From: CALDTK01 sp965215115
GTDB lineage: Bacteria; Bacteroidota; Bacteroidia; Chitinophagales; Saprospiraceae
Direction of reading: 5' to 3'
DNA length: 64,000 bases
NCBI GenBank assembly: GCA_965215115.1
Contig: OZ244050.1
Location: 3,782,001 to 3,846,000 of the forward strand
Position numbers and translations under genes: made by a program. Positions 1 through 8,929 of this stretch are shown one piece after another; position 1 is the stretch's first letter, and every line of letters starts with the position of its first letter. The notes under the pieces were generated by a model. That model was not told the DNA's origin. It searched no databases and saw nothing but the letters and a program-made list of their open reading frames with translations.

Positions 1-2
1 CG

Positions 3-803
3 CGCGACATTCCGTACAAGGGCGCCGTGTTGAACGGCGTGGCGACACACTTCCTCGAGGCCACGCGCGACATCGTCCCGAACTGGCTGGAGGCCGTACC
101 CGCGCCGAACGCAGCCTACGGGAAGAGTTGCGCGCCGATCCGCCTGGAGATGGTGGTGCGGGGCTACCTCGCCGGGCACGCCTGGCGGACCTACAACGCC
201 GGCGGACGGGAGCTGTGCGGCGTCGTTTTGCCGGAAGGCCTCCGGGAGGGGGACGCTTTCGCAAAACCTATTGTCACGCCGGCCACCAAGGCCGAGGAGG
301 GCCACGACGAGGACATCTCGCGGGAGGCCATCCTCGCGGCGGAGATCGTGCGACCAGGGGTCTACGAGCAACTCGAGCGCTACTCGCTGGCGTTGTTCGC
401 CCGCGGTACGGAGATGGCCGCCGAACGCGGCCTGCTGCTCGTGGACACCAAGTACGAGTTCGGGATGTACGAGGGCGAGGTCTACCTCATCGACGAGGTC
501 CACACGCCGGACTCGAGTCGCTACTACGTGGCGGAGGGCTACGCGGCGCGGCAGGCGGCGGGCGAGAAACAGCTGCAGCTCAGCAAGGAGTTCGTGCGTG
601 AGTGGCTGATGGAACGGGGTTTTCAGGGTTTGGAAGGGCAGACGATGCCCGAGATGCCCGACGACTTTGTCGAGCTCGTGAGCGAGCGCTACCTCCGACT
701 CTACGAACAGCTCACCGGCCGGGCTTTCGATCGGGCGGGGCAACCGGGAGAGCAGGTTTTGGCGAAAGCCCTCACGGCCTTCCTCGAAAAGCGCCAGGCT
801 TGA
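3..803 (+). CDS. purC: SAICAR synthetase, 5' end outside window
   Basis: Phosphoribosylaminoimidazole-succinocarboxamide synthase joins aspartate to CAIR in de novo purine synthesis (cytoplasm). The reading frame is open from the window edge (first codons read RDIPYKGAVLNGVA), so the true start lies upstream; about 45 residues seem to be missing compared with the usual ~310. SAICAR-synthetase signatures are visible: SCAPIRLEMVVRGYLAGHAW near the start and DEVHTPDSSRYY near the middle. The stop TGA overlaps the TTG start of the next gene (TTGA), so the two are probably translationally coupled. The gene carries two mini-hairpin motifs (255-268, read AFAKP; 756-770, read VLAKA). purL lies 6 kb away on the other strand. 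Confidence 0.93.
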   Translation, partial: RDIPYKGAVLNGVATHFLEATRDIVPNWLEAVPAPNAAYGKSCAPIRLEMVVRGYLAGHAWRTYNAGGRELCGVVLPEGLREGDAFAKPIVTPATKAEEGHDEDISREAILAAEIVRPGVYEQLERYSLALFARGTEMAAERGLLLVDTKYEFGMYEGEVYLIDEVHTPDSSRYYVAEGYAARQAAGEKQLQLSKEFVREWLMERGFQGLEGQTMPEMPDDFVELVSERYLRLYEQLTGRAFDRAGQPGEQVLAKALTAFLEKRQA

Positions 804-1485
804 CGAAGCAGGCGAAGGCCAACGAGATTGCGCGCGTCCTGGAGGGCCTGTACCCCGTCGTCCCGGTGCCCCTCGACCACCGCGACCCCTACACGCTGCT
901 GGTGGCGGTGCTGCTGAGTGCGCAGTGTACCGACGTGCGCGTCAACCAGGTCACCCCCGAGCTCTTCGCCCTCGCCGACAATCCCGCGGACATGGCCCGG
1001 CAGCCCGTCGAGGAGATCAAGCGCATCATCAGGCCGTGCGGACTGAGTCCGCAGAAGAGCAAGGCGATCAGACGGCTGTCCGAGATCCTGGTCGAGGATT
1101 ACGGTGGGCAGGTCCCGGACGACATGGCGGCCCTCGAGACGCTCCCCGGCGTCGGCCACAAGACCGCGAGCGTGGTGGTCAGCCAGGCCTTCGGCAAACC
1201 GGCCTTCCCGGTCGACACCCACATCCACCGCCTCGCCTACCGCTGGGGCTCTAGCCTCCGGCAAAAACGTCGTCGACGACCGAGCGTTCGCTAAAACGAC
1301 TATTCGCCCCCGAGCTATGGAATCGCCTCCACCTCCGGATCATCTTTTTCGGCCGCGAGCACTGCCCCGCCCGCGGCCACGACCCGAGGACTTGCCCCAT
1401 CTGCGCCGAGCACGGCCGCAAGAGCGAACTGCGGCTCTTCGAAAAGCAGCTCGCCGCCAAAGCCCGCAAGGCCAGTCGGCGCTAA
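800..1485 (+). pseudogene. nth: endonuclease III with two frameshifts
   Basis: DNA glycosylase/AP lyase of base excision repair. From a TTG start overlapping the purC stop, the frame carries the helix-hairpin-helix LPGVGHKTASVV with the catalytic Lys and the VDTHIHRLAYRWG block with the catalytic Asp. The homologous continuation then changes frame twice within about 25 bases: LASGKNVV is in a second frame and TTERSLKRLFAPELW in a third, which runs to TAA at 1483-1485. Each change fits one extra base (near 1252 and 1270). The C-terminus has a Cys cluster (HCPARGH, TCPIC), but I see only three cysteines where four normally bind the Fe-S cluster. Either a real pseudogene or assembly error; two clustered indels next to an A5 run make error plausible. 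Confidence 0.75.
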
Positions 1486-1595
1486 TGGCTCTTATGAGCA
1501 ATCGGTCTTTCGCGTAAAATCAAGAACCTGCGGGTCCCCTAGCGCCGTAGGTGCGACATCTGTATGGCGGGGTGCGTGAGCGCCGCGCATCACTC

Positions 1596-1668
1596 GCCCC
1601 GCACCCCGCACCCCGCACCCCGCACCCCGCGCCCCGCGCCCCGCACCCCGCACCCCGCACCCCGCACT
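1596..1668. repeat. CCCCGCA heptamer tandem array
   Basis: About ten near-perfect CCCCGCA units fill the space up to the tamL stop codon, between the convergent nth and tamL genes. Two units read CCCCGCG. The same heptamer recurs in reverse orientation at 33784-33810, directly before a start codon. Confidence 0.9.
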
Positions 1669-4169
1669 CAAAACGGATAATTCAACCCAATCCCGATATT
1701 AAAACGATTGTCGTAGTCCGGCACGAAACTCCCCGGCCAGTGCGTCCCGTCGATCTCGTAGGGGTTGCGCAGCTTGATGCCGACGTCGAAGCGCAACAGT
1801 ACGAACTGGATATCCCACCGCAGGCCGACGCCAGCGTTGACGGCCAGCTGTCGCCAAAACGGACTCGTAAGTAAGGCACCGCTCTCGTCGCGGCGCTCGC
1901 GGACGCTGAGTTGGGACAAGGGTCGCGTCGGGTCCTGGCGCAGGGTCCAGATGTTGCCAGCGTCCACGAAGAGTGCGTAGTTGATCAGCGTCGAGGCCAC
2001 GCGGGTGAGGGGGCCGCGCAGCTCGAGGTTGGCCTCGAGGCGGAAGTCGGCTTGCTGAAAAGGGATCCCGCCCTGGGTATTGATCAGCGTCGTGTCGCGG
2101 TAGCCGCCCGGGCCGACCCCACGCGCGGGCCAACCCCGCAGGCTGTTGGCCCCGCCGCCGAAGAACTGCCGCACGTAGGGCACGTCCCGCTCGTCCTGGT
2201 CGAAGCCGTAGGTGCGCGCCGCGCCGCTGGCCAGGCGCCACGCGACACTGTTCTTCAGGTCGATCGGGACGTCCTGGCTCACCGAGATCGCCAGGCGCCC
2301 GTAGCGCGCGTAGTCGAGGCCGGGCCCGAGCGCGTAAGCGCCCTCGGCATTGGAGAGCGTGTTGGTGAGGGCGTTGACGGCCATCAGTTCGGCGCCGCTC
2401 TGCTCGAAGTCCACGAGGTAGGTCCAGCTCCCGCGCCACAGCCCCGTCGGGTCCACGCGCGAGTACGACACGTTGCGGAACAGGAAAGCCGTGAACACCT
2501 GGTCGCCAAAGCTGCGCTGCAGGAAGGGCGTGAGCTCGAGGATGCGCTGGAAGTCGGGCTCGGCCACGACGCGGAAGTACTCGAGCCCGAGGTGGTTGAT
2601 CGTGTAGCGCTCGCGCTCGTTGACGAGCGTGTACCCGAAGGTGCCCGAGAGGGTGTTGGTGGTGAAGAAGTTGAGCAGACTCACGTACCGCGCCGCGAGG
2701 CTGACGCGCGTGATGGCCCGGTCGTGGAGCGCGGCGTAGAACTCGTCCGAGATGAAGCGCACCGGTTTGCCGGCCGGATCGGCGCTAGTGTTGAACTTAT
2801 TGAGCCCGCGGTAAGCGTACAGGTAGTCGACGAAGCGCGGCAACTCGACCGCGGCCGTGAGGCCCGTCTCGAAGGTGTTGAGCCGCTGGGTGTTGGCCTG
2901 CCCGAGGCGGGCGAAGTTGAACTCCACCCCGATGTCGCCGGAGATCGTGAGTTTCTCGGCGCCCCCCGCGAGGTTGTTGTCCGAGAAGGAGCCCGCGGCC
3001 TGGAGGCCGATGAGCGAGAGGTTGCCCCCGCTCACGGCCTGGCGATCGGTAAAACTCACGTTCGGGTCGGCGTCGAAGGCCCGCCGCGCGGCCGGGGTCA
3101 ACTGCACGAGGAAGTCGATCGCGTGCTCGTCGTCGGCCGAGGGCACCTGCTGGATGTTGACGAGGCGAAAGACGCCGAGTTGGTTGAGCAGCAGGTTGCT
3201 CTTCGCGATCTCCGACTGGTCGTAGAGCTCGCCCGGGCGGAAGAAGATGTTCTCCGCGAGGGTGGCCGGCAACACGCGCATTTCGTCGGCCTCGTAGATG
3301 ATGCGCACGCCGTCGTAGGTCGTGTCGATGCTCACGGTCGTGGCCGTGGCCAGGGGGTCGACATCCGGGAAGACGGTGATGTCGCCGACGGTGTAGGTGC
3401 GGTGGCGCCCGCCCTCCACGGGCGGGAGGATGCGCAGCGTGGCGTTGACAGCCGCCCCCGCGCTGTCGGCGTCCAACGGGGCGATACTGTTGGCGTAGAA
3501 GTCGGCGAAGCCGTTGTTGCGCATCAGGGACACGAGCCGCAGCACCTCCGCGTCGTAGTCGCGCGCGTCCACGCGGACGCCAGGCTTGACGAGCCTGAGG
3601 TTGCGCGCCGAGTCGACGAGGGCCTCGATCGCGGGGTTGTCTACCTCGTAGCGGACGGTGTCGTAGCGGTACGTCCGCCCGGGGAAGACCGTGTACGTGA
3701 CTTTCGCGGCGTGCTCGCCGGTGGTGTCGATGTCGCTCGTGACGCGCGCGTCGAAGTAGCCCCGGTTGAGCATGTAGGCCCGCACCCGCACGCGGCTCTG
3801 CTCCACGGCGGCGGTGTCGAGGAAGGCCGGCTCCTCGGCGATGATCTCGCTCACGAAGCGCTGGAACCGACTCGAGTCCCGTCGGGCCGCCTGCCGCAGG
3901 TAGAAGCCCTCGCGCCGGAAGGCGAAGAAGAAGCGGCCATTCGGCTGGGGCTCGAGCCGCGGGTAGAGTTCGAGGGCGTAGGTGCGCCAGTTGGGCACGG
4001 TCTCGCCCTTGGCCAGTTCGACCTTGTTCTTACGGACGAGGTACTGGTCGTCGGTGAGGTACTTGTTGACGCCGCAGTTGCTGCACGACAGCACCAGGGT
4101 GAGCGCGGCGAGGAGGTGTTTTGCCGAAAGGCCCCCGGTGCTGGACGAGACGTGACGAGGTACCGGCAT
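1668..4169 (-). CDS. TamL-type BamA/TamA family outer membrane lipoprotein
   Basis: 833 residues. The N-terminus has a lipoprotein signal (KHLLAALTLVLSCSNC, then GVNKYL), typical of the Bacteroidota TamL proteins that pair with TamB-like partners in outer membrane biogenesis. It is followed by POTRA-like repeats (about residues 80-380) and a C-terminal surface-antigen beta-barrel (FFGGGANSLRGWPARGVGPGGYRD and a final ...NIGIGLNYPF with the terminal Phe expected for BAM substrates). I chose ATG at 4169 instead of 4226, because the longer start would run into the divergent methylase and put 19 extra residues before the signal peptide. A C-G-type mini-hairpin copy (4118-4132) sits in the signal-peptide region. 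Confidence 0.88.
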   Translation of the reverse strand: MPVPRHVSSSTGGLSAKHLLAALTLVLSCSNCGVNKYLTDDQYLVRKNKVELAKGETVPNWRTYALELYPRLEPQPNGRFFFAFRREGFYLRQAARRDSSRFQRFVSEIIAEEPAFLDTAAVEQSRVRVRAYMLNRGYFDARVTSDIDTTGEHAAKVTYTVFPGRTYRYDTVRYEVDNPAIEALVDSARNLRLVKPGVRVDARDYDAEVLRLVSLMRNNGFADFYANSIAPLDADSAGAAVNATLRILPPVEGGRHRTYTVGDITVFPDVDPLATATTVSIDTTYDGVRIIYEADEMRVLPATLAENIFFRPGELYDQSEIAKSNLLLNQLGVFRLVNIQQVPSADDEHAIDFLVQLTPAARRAFDADPNVSFTDRQAVSGGNLSLIGLQAAGSFSDNNLAGGAEKLTISGDIGVEFNFARLGQANTQRLNTFETGLTAAVELPRFVDYLYAYRGLNKFNTSADPAGKPVRFISDEFYAALHDRAITRVSLAARYVSLLNFFTTNTLSGTFGYTLVNERERYTINHLGLEYFRVVAEPDFQRILELTPFLQRSFGDQVFTAFLFRNVSYSRVDPTGLWRGSWTYLVDFEQSGAELMAVNALTNTLSNAEGAYALGPGLDYARYGRLAISVSQDVPIDLKNSVAWRLASGAARTYGFDQDERDVPYVRQFFGGGANSLRGWPARGVGPGGYRDTTLINTQGGIPFQQADFRLEANLELRGPLTRVASTLINYALFVDAGNIWTLRQDPTRPLSQLSVRERRDESGALLTSPFWRQLAVNAGVGLRWDIQFVLLRFDVGIKLRNPYEIDGTHWPGSFVPDYDNRFNIGIGLNYPF

Positions 4170-4181
4170 AGCTGGGCGACG

Positions 4182-4189
4182 TAGGTTCG
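4182..4189 (+). promoter_or_regulatory. TAGGTTCG, predicted -7 element 13 nt before ATG
   Basis: Matches the Bacteroidota -7 consensus TAnnTTTG except for C in the seventh position. The T lies exactly 13 nt upstream of the methylase start codon, so transcription would begin at or next to the ATG. Confidence 0.5.
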
Positions 4190-4194
4190 CGCCG

Positions 4195-4977
4195 ATGGCA
4201 GTGACAAACGCCCGGGTAAAATTCATTCGCGAACTTCAGCAAGCTAAGGCCCGCCGAAAGTATGGCGCTTTCGTGGTCGAGGGCCTGGTCAATGTCGCCG
4301 AACTCCTCGCGAGCGCGGCGAAGGTCGAGTTTGTCGTCGGGACGGAGCAAGGGTTGGGCGCCTTGCGGCAAAACCTGCCGCACGGGCTGCCCCTCGCCCC
4401 GGAGCAAGTGGAGTCGGCGAGTCCGTCGACCTTCGAACGCCTGAGTCGACAAAAGTCGCCGACGGGCGTGCTGGCGGTCGCCAAAACGTACGACTACACC
4501 CTGGGCGAGGTTGCGCGAGGACAGCGCATCCTGTACCTCGACGGCGTCAACGACCCCGGGAACGCCGGGACGCTGCTGCGGAGTGCGGAATGGTTCGGGA
4601 TCGACGCCGTGTGCGCCTCGCCGACCTCGGTGGACTGGTACAACCCGAAGACGGTGACCGCGGCGCGGGGGAGTCTATTTCGGCTGCCGCACCTGAAGGT
4701 GGACCTGGCAGATTTACTCGGCGTATGTACGAGGCACACGCTCGTGGTCGCGGATTTGGCGGGCACCCCTTTTAAACAGTTCGCTTGGCCCGAGCGCGGC
4801 GTCCTACTGCTCGGGAGCGAGAGCCACGGACCGGGGGAAGCGGCGCGCGAGGCCTTGCGGCAAAACGCCAACGGCGCCCAGTGCGTGACGATCGAAGGGA
4901 GCGGGCGCGCTACGGAGAGCCTGAATGTCGGGGTAGCGGGGAGTGTGTTGATGGCCGCGTGGGGGCGGGGGGAGTGA
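4195..4977 (+). CDS. TrmH/SpoU family RNA 2'-O-methyltransferase
   Basis: 260 residues. SpoU-class trefoil-knot methyltransferase that transfers a methyl group from SAM to a ribose 2'-OH of rRNA or tRNA. All three class motifs are visible: motif 1 DGVNDPGNAGTLLRSA (near residue 105), motif 2 LLLGSESHGP (near 205) and motif 3 ESLNVGVAGSVLMAAW (C-terminus). The N-terminal domain (KFIRELQQAKARRKYGAFVVEG) resembles the substrate-binding domain of RlmB/TsnR-like members. The exact target base cannot be told. Two GCAA-loop mini-hairpins (4360-4374, 4852-4866) lie in the gene, both read ALRQN. Divergent from tamL. Confidence 0.9.
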   Translation: MAVTNARVKFIRELQQAKARRKYGAFVVEGLVNVAELLASAAKVEFVVGTEQGLGALRQNLPHGLPLAPEQVESASPSTFERLSRQKSPTGVLAVAKTYDYTLGEVARGQRILYLDGVNDPGNAGTLLRSAEWFGIDAVCASPTSVDWYNPKTVTAARGSLFRLPHLKVDLADLLGVCTRHTLVVADLAGTPFKQFAWPERGVLLLGSESHGPGEAAREALRQNANGAQCVTIEGSGRATESLNVGVAGSVLMAAWGRGE

Positions 4978-4997
4978 GGGGGCTGGCGGCGGCTTGT

Positions 4998-5125
4998 GGT
5001 TTGGCGGCATTTATGCCGCCCCGATCGGCGAAGCCGACTCTGAAAGTAGGGTGTTGTGGAAGCCGGGCCTTCGGCCCACAGGCTGGGCCTTCGGCCCAGG
5101 GGGGCGGCATAAATACCGCCAAACC
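4998..5125. repeat. nested palindromic repeat (family R3)
   Basis: Long inverted repeat downstream of the methylase. Arms at 4998-5020 (GGTTTGGCGGCATTTATGCC...) and 5103-5125 are complementary, and each arm is itself a palindrome around GGCGGCAT/ATGCCGCC. The loop holds two GGGCCTTCGGCCC-like hairpins (about 5064-5077 and 5083-5098). Could act as a bidirectional terminator between the convergent methylase and TlpA-like genes. Single copy in this window. Confidence 0.85.
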
Positions 5126-5239
5126 ACTGCGGGGCCCGTCTTGTGCCGTATGATCGCTCTAACATCTAGAGCCTACCTATGCCGCCCCCCGGCGCAGCCG
5201 AACCACCCCGCCACACCTTCACCACCTCTCGACCCCGGT

Positions 5240-6352
5240 CTACAGCACCCGCTGCAACTCCTCCTCGAGCCTGGTGTGATTCACGTTGACCGCCGCGATC
5301 TTGCCTTCGCGATCGATGAGGAAGGTCTTCGGGATGCCGCTCACACCGTAGGTCTGCGCCGGCATCGCGCTCCACTTTTTGAGGTCGCTCACGTGGTAGG
5401 GCCACGAGAGGCGGTCGGCGCCGATGGCCTGCACCCAGCGCTCGCGCTGTACCTGGAGCTGCTCGTCGAGGTCGCCGCCCTGCTCGAGGCGCGCGCGCGT
5501 ATTGTCGTCGAAGCCGTCGAGGGACACGCTGAAGACCGTGAATCCCTTGTCTTTGTAGCGTTCGTAGACATCGACCACCGACGGGTTGGCCCGGCGGCAG
5601 GGGCCGCACCAACTCGCCCAGAAGTCCAGCAGCACGACCTTGCCCTTCAGGTCCTCGAGCGCGTAGGCCTCGCCGCTCGGGCTGGGGAGTTCGATGTTGG
5701 GGGCGGGCTGGCCGACCTGGATCCGCTCCTCCGAACGCGCGCGCTCGTACTCCGCCTGGATGGCGTTGACCCAGGCGGCGTAGTCGGTGCCGTAGGCGGT
5801 GCCGGTGTACTCGGCCTCGAGCTTGGACTGGGCCCGGCGCAGGCCCTCGAGGTAGCTCGCGTGGCCGAGCGCGAGCTCCGCGAGGTAGACCCCGGCCCAG
5901 GGGTTGGCTGCCGTGTCGATGTAGGTGCTCGCGTCGGAGGGCTGGTAGCTCTGCGTGGCGAGGCCCCCGAGGATGTTCTGGAAGCTGGCCGTCGAGGGGC
6001 TCCCGGACACGGTGTACTGGTAGCGCGGCAGGTCGTCGAGTTTGCCGCCAAGCACGACGTGGTCCTCGGTGCCGTCGAGGATCACGGGCATCTTGCGGGC
6101 GCCGATGCGGACGCGGTAGACGCCGGCCTCCGGGGTGGTCGGAAGCTGCAGCGCGAACCTGCCGCTCTCGTCGGCGACGGTGTTGCCGAGTTGTTCGAAG
6201 GCCTCGGTGGGGCCGTTGAGCTTGTCGAACTGCACCTGCAGGCCCGCAGCCTGTTCGACCTGGCCCTCGATGAGGATGCCTTCGGTTTTGGCGCAAGCCG
6301 CGAAAAACAGCGCAGCGAAGAGCGCGAGGAGAGGGTGGCGCGAATGATTCAT
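5240..6352 (-). CDS. TlpA-family thiol-disulfide oxidoreductase lipoprotein
   Basis: 370 residues with the common Bacteroidota architecture: lipoprotein signal (LFAALFFAACAKTEG, Cys about residue 20), a DUF4369-like beta domain (residues ~25-130), a linker, then a thioredoxin-fold domain. The catalytic motif WASWCGPCRRANP and the cis-proline loop (SGIPKTFLI) are intact, so a periplasmic reductase or disulfide-exchange role is likely; the partner is unknown. Start at ATG 6352 (MNHSRHP) puts the signal peptide at the N-terminus; an in-frame ATG six codons upstream is less likely. The lipobox Cys is encoded inside a GCAA-loop mini-hairpin (6285-6299). Confidence 0.88.
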   Translation of the reverse strand: MNHSRHPLLALFAALFFAACAKTEGILIEGQVEQAAGLQVQFDKLNGPTEAFEQLGNTVADESGRFALQLPTTPEAGVYRVRIGARKMPVILDGTEDHVVLGGKLDDLPRYQYTVSGSPSTASFQNILGGLATQSYQPSDASTYIDTAANPWAGVYLAELALGHASYLEGLRRAQSKLEAEYTGTAYGTDYAAWVNAIQAEYERARSEERIQVGQPAPNIELPSPSGEAYALEDLKGKVVLLDFWASWCGPCRRANPSVVDVYERYKDKGFTVFSVSLDGFDDNTRARLEQGGDLDEQLQVQRERWVQAIGADRLSWPYHVSDLKKWSAMPAQTYGVSGIPKTFLIDREGKIAAVNVNHTRLEEELQRVL

Positions 6353-6511
6353 CGGTAGAGGTTGACCCACGGGGGTGTGCGGCAGAGCGCGGGCGGTGGT
6401 GCGGACCTGCCCACGGTCCTATAAACGAGTCGAGGCCCCCATCGTGTTCCGGGGGGATGCGGTGAAGTAGGTCACGTCGGGGATTGAGCCGAGGCGACGG
6501 AGCTGTCGTCG

Positions 6512-6543
6512 GCGAGGTCGTGTAGGTACGCTTCCGCAAAACC
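6512..6543 (-). pseudogene. duplicated scrap of the purL 3' end
   Basis: Read on the minus strand this gives GFAEAYLHDLADDSSVA, close to the true PurL C-terminus GFAEAYQHSLARSMAVA encoded at 6658-6711. The DNA match is strongest across TACGCTTCCGCAAAACC. It lies about 120 bases past the purL stop codon and probably records a partial tandem duplication. Both copies include the shortened mini-hairpin GGTTTTGCGGAAGC. Confidence 0.6.
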
Positions 6544-6657
6544 GCTGGCCGATGCAACATGCGCAAGCCAAGCTTGGTCGAAAGCGCCCGCGTACAACGA
6601 CACGATATAGTGTCGTGTTGGCGGGCTTCGGGGGCGGCGGCAAACGGCGGTGACGGC

Positions 6658-8916
6658 TCAGGCCACGGCCATGCTGCGGGCGAGGCTGTGTTGGTACGCT
6701 TCCGCAAAACCTGCCGTCGACCCGAAGTCGAGGTCGCCTACGGTGATCGGGCCGGCGGTCACGGTGCCGAGTTGGGTGTAGGGCTGGCCGCGCCGCTCCA
6801 GCGCGGCGGTGATCGCCGAAACGCGCTCCGGTTCGCAGGTGACGACGACGCGGCTCTGGCTTTCGCCAAACAGGTAGGCGTCGTCGCGGACGCCACGTGG
6901 GGCGCGGGCGATCTCGAAGCCGAGTTGCCTGGGCATGGCCGACTCCAGGAGCGCAACGAAGAGCCCGCCCTCGGAGCAGTCGTGGGCCGAGTTGAGGTCG
7001 CCGGCGGCGATTAGGCCGGCGAGCGTCTCGTTGAGCAGCAGTGCCTCGTCGAGGTCGAAGTAGGGGCAGGGGCTGTGTTTCACGCGGTGCACGACGCGGA
7101 GGTAGCGGCTGCTCCCGAGGTCGTTGCGCACGGTGCCGAGTAGGAGGATCGCGTCGCCGGTTTTGGCGAAAGCCGAAGTCATCGGACGCCCGGGGTCCTC
7201 GATGCTGCCGAGCATCCCGATGGTCGGGGTGGGGTAGACCGGCTCGGTGCGGCCGTCCTCGAAGGTGCTCTGGTTGTAGAAGCTCACGTTGCCGCCCGTG
7301 ACGGGGGTCCCGAAGGCGCGACAGGCGTCGCCCATGCCGCGGATGGCCTCGCTGAACTGGTAGTAGGCCTCGGGATTGTAGGGATTGCCGAAGTTGAGGC
7401 AGTTGGTCACGGCCAGCGGCGCACCCCCGGCGCAGGTGATGTTGCGGGCGGCCTCGGCGACGGCGATCATGGCGCCGCGGTAGGGGTCGGCGTAGACGTA
7501 GCTGGAGTTGCAATCGGTGGTGAGGACGATGCCCTTGCCGGTCTCCTTGACGCGGACCACGGCGGCGTCGCAGGGGAGGTTGGTGGTTGCGGTGTTGGTG
7601 CGTACCATGCGGTCGTACTGCTCGGTGATCCAGTCCTTGGCGGCGATGGTCGCGTCGCCGCTGAGGCGGTGGGCGGCGGCGAGGAGGCCCGGGGTGTCGG
7701 CCGCGGGGATGCTGTCGAGCTCGAAGGCGTCCACCTGCGCGAGGTAGGCCGGGCGCCGGGACTCCCGTTCGTAGACCGGGGCCCCGCCCCCGAGCACGAG
7801 GCTCTCGGCGTTGACCTCGGCGACGATGTTTCCGCGCCAGCTGAATTCCACGAAGCCCGTGTCGGTCACCTCGCCGATCTGGGCGCACTCCAGGTCCCAC
7901 TTCGCGAACACGTCGAGGACCTCCTGCTCGCGGCCTTCGTGCGCCACGACCAGCATCCGCTCCTGCGACTCGGACAGGAGGATCTCGAAGGGCTCCATGT
8001 CGGCCTGGCGCGTGGGCACGAGGTCGAGGTTGATCCGCATCCCGGTGGCCGACTTGGCGCTCATCTCGGAGGTGGAACACGTGATCCCGGCGGCGCCCAT
8101 GTCCTGCATCCCGGCCACGGCCCCGGTGGCGATGACCTCGAGCGAGGCCTCGAGGAGGAGTTTTTCCTGGAACGGGTCCCCGACCTGGACGGCGGGCAGG
8201 TCGTCGGCCGAGTCCTCGGTGAGGTCTTTCGACGCGAAGCTCGCGCCGTGGATGCCGTCCTTGCCGGTGGCTGAGCCGACGATGAACACGGGGTTGCCGG
8301 GTCCGGGCGCCGCGGCGCTCACGGTCGCGCCGACGCGGACGACCCCGGCGGACATGGCGTTGACGAGGGGGTTCTGGTTGTAGACCTCGTCGAAGTAGAC
8401 CTCCCCGCCGACGGTCGGGACGCCGAAGCAGTTGCCGTAGTGCGAGATCCCGGCCACGACCCCGGCGACGATCTTGCGGGTGTGCCGCAGGGTGAGGTCG
8501 CCGAAGCGCAGGGAGTTGAGGGCCGCGATCGGGCGGGCGCCCATGGTGAAGATGTCGCGGTGGATGCCGCCGACGCCGGTGGCCGCGCCCTGGAAGGGCT
8601 CGATGGCGGAGGGGTGGTTGTGGCTCTCGATCTTGAAGCAGCACGCGTAGCCGTCGCCGAGGTCGACGAGGCCGGCGTTCTCCTCGCCGGCGCCGACGAG
8701 GAGGCGGGCGCCGTCGCGCGGGAGGGTTTTGAGCAGGGCGATCGAGTTTTTGTAGGAGCAGTGCTCCGACCACATCACCGAGTAGATGGACAGCTCGGTA
8801 AAGTTGGGGGTCCGCCCCATGAGCTGCCGGATGGCGGCGAACTCGTCGGCCGTGAGGCCGAGGGCGAGGGCGGTGTCGACGTCGGCCGGCTGGACGGCGG
8901 CTTGGGGAGTGGCCAT
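6658..8916 (-). CDS. purL: phosphoribosylformylglycinamidine synthase subunit PurL
   Basis: 752 residues, the length of the small bacterial PurL, which converts FGAR to FGAM with ATP and ammonia from PurQ. Family motifs include SVMWSEHCSYKNS (residues ~45-58), CFKIESHNHPSAIEPFQGAATGVGG, QDMGAAGITCSTSEM, TPVTGGNVSFYNQS, HDCSEGGL and LFGESQSRVVVT. ATG at 8916 (MATPQAAVQ) is chosen because the upstream in-frame extension is low-complexity and the promoter-like TACTTTCG lies 13 nt before this ATG. Mini-hairpins occur at 7160-7174 (exact) and 6698-6711 (short form, encoding GFAEA). Confidence 0.96.
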   Translation of the reverse strand: MATPQAAVQPADVDTALALGLTADEFAAIRQLMGRTPNFTELSIYSVMWSEHCSYKNSIALLKTLPRDGARLLVGAGEENAGLVDLGDGYACCFKIESHNHPSAIEPFQGAATGVGGIHRDIFTMGARPIAALNSLRFGDLTLRHTRKIVAGVVAGISHYGNCFGVPTVGGEVYFDEVYNQNPLVNAMSAGVVRVGATVSAAAPGPGNPVFIVGSATGKDGIHGASFASKDLTEDSADDLPAVQVGDPFQEKLLLEASLEVIATGAVAGMQDMGAAGITCSTSEMSAKSATGMRINLDLVPTRQADMEPFEILLSESQERMLVVAHEGREQEVLDVFAKWDLECAQIGEVTDTGFVEFSWRGNIVAEVNAESLVLGGGAPVYERESRRPAYLAQVDAFELDSIPAADTPGLLAAAHRLSGDATIAAKDWITEQYDRMVRTNTATTNLPCDAAVVRVKETGKGIVLTTDCNSSYVYADPYRGAMIAVAEAARNITCAGGAPLAVTNCLNFGNPYNPEAYYQFSEAIRGMGDACRAFGTPVTGGNVSFYNQSTFEDGRTEPVYPTPTIGMLGSIEDPGRPMTSAFAKTGDAILLLGTVRNDLGSSRYLRVVHRVKHSPCPYFDLDEALLLNETLAGLIAAGDLNSAHDCSEGGLFVALLESAMPRQLGFEIARAPRGVRDDAYLFGESQSRVVVTCEPERVSAITAALERRGQPYTQLGTVTAGPITVGDLDFGSTAGFAEAYQHSLARSMAVA

Positions 8917-8921
8917 GGGGG

Positions 8922-8929
8922 CGAAAGTA
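8922..8929 (-). promoter_or_regulatory. TACTTTCG, predicted -7 element of purL
   Basis: On the minus strand TACTTTCG is followed by CCCCC and the purL ATG; the first T is 13 nt from the A of ATG. Fits TAnnTTTG with one change and predicts a leaderless transcript. Confidence 0.5.

Noticed and set aside
1911..4184. 757-codon plus-strand open frame opposite tamL
   Set aside because: Arg/Val/Gly/Glu-rich shadow of a high-GC gene; the minus strand has clear BamA/TamA homology.
6858..6872. GGCTTTCGCCAAACA in purL, one base from the mini-hairpin motif
   Set aside because: It encodes the universally conserved PurL block LFGESQSR, so protein constraint explains it; it also lacks the full AAAAC end.
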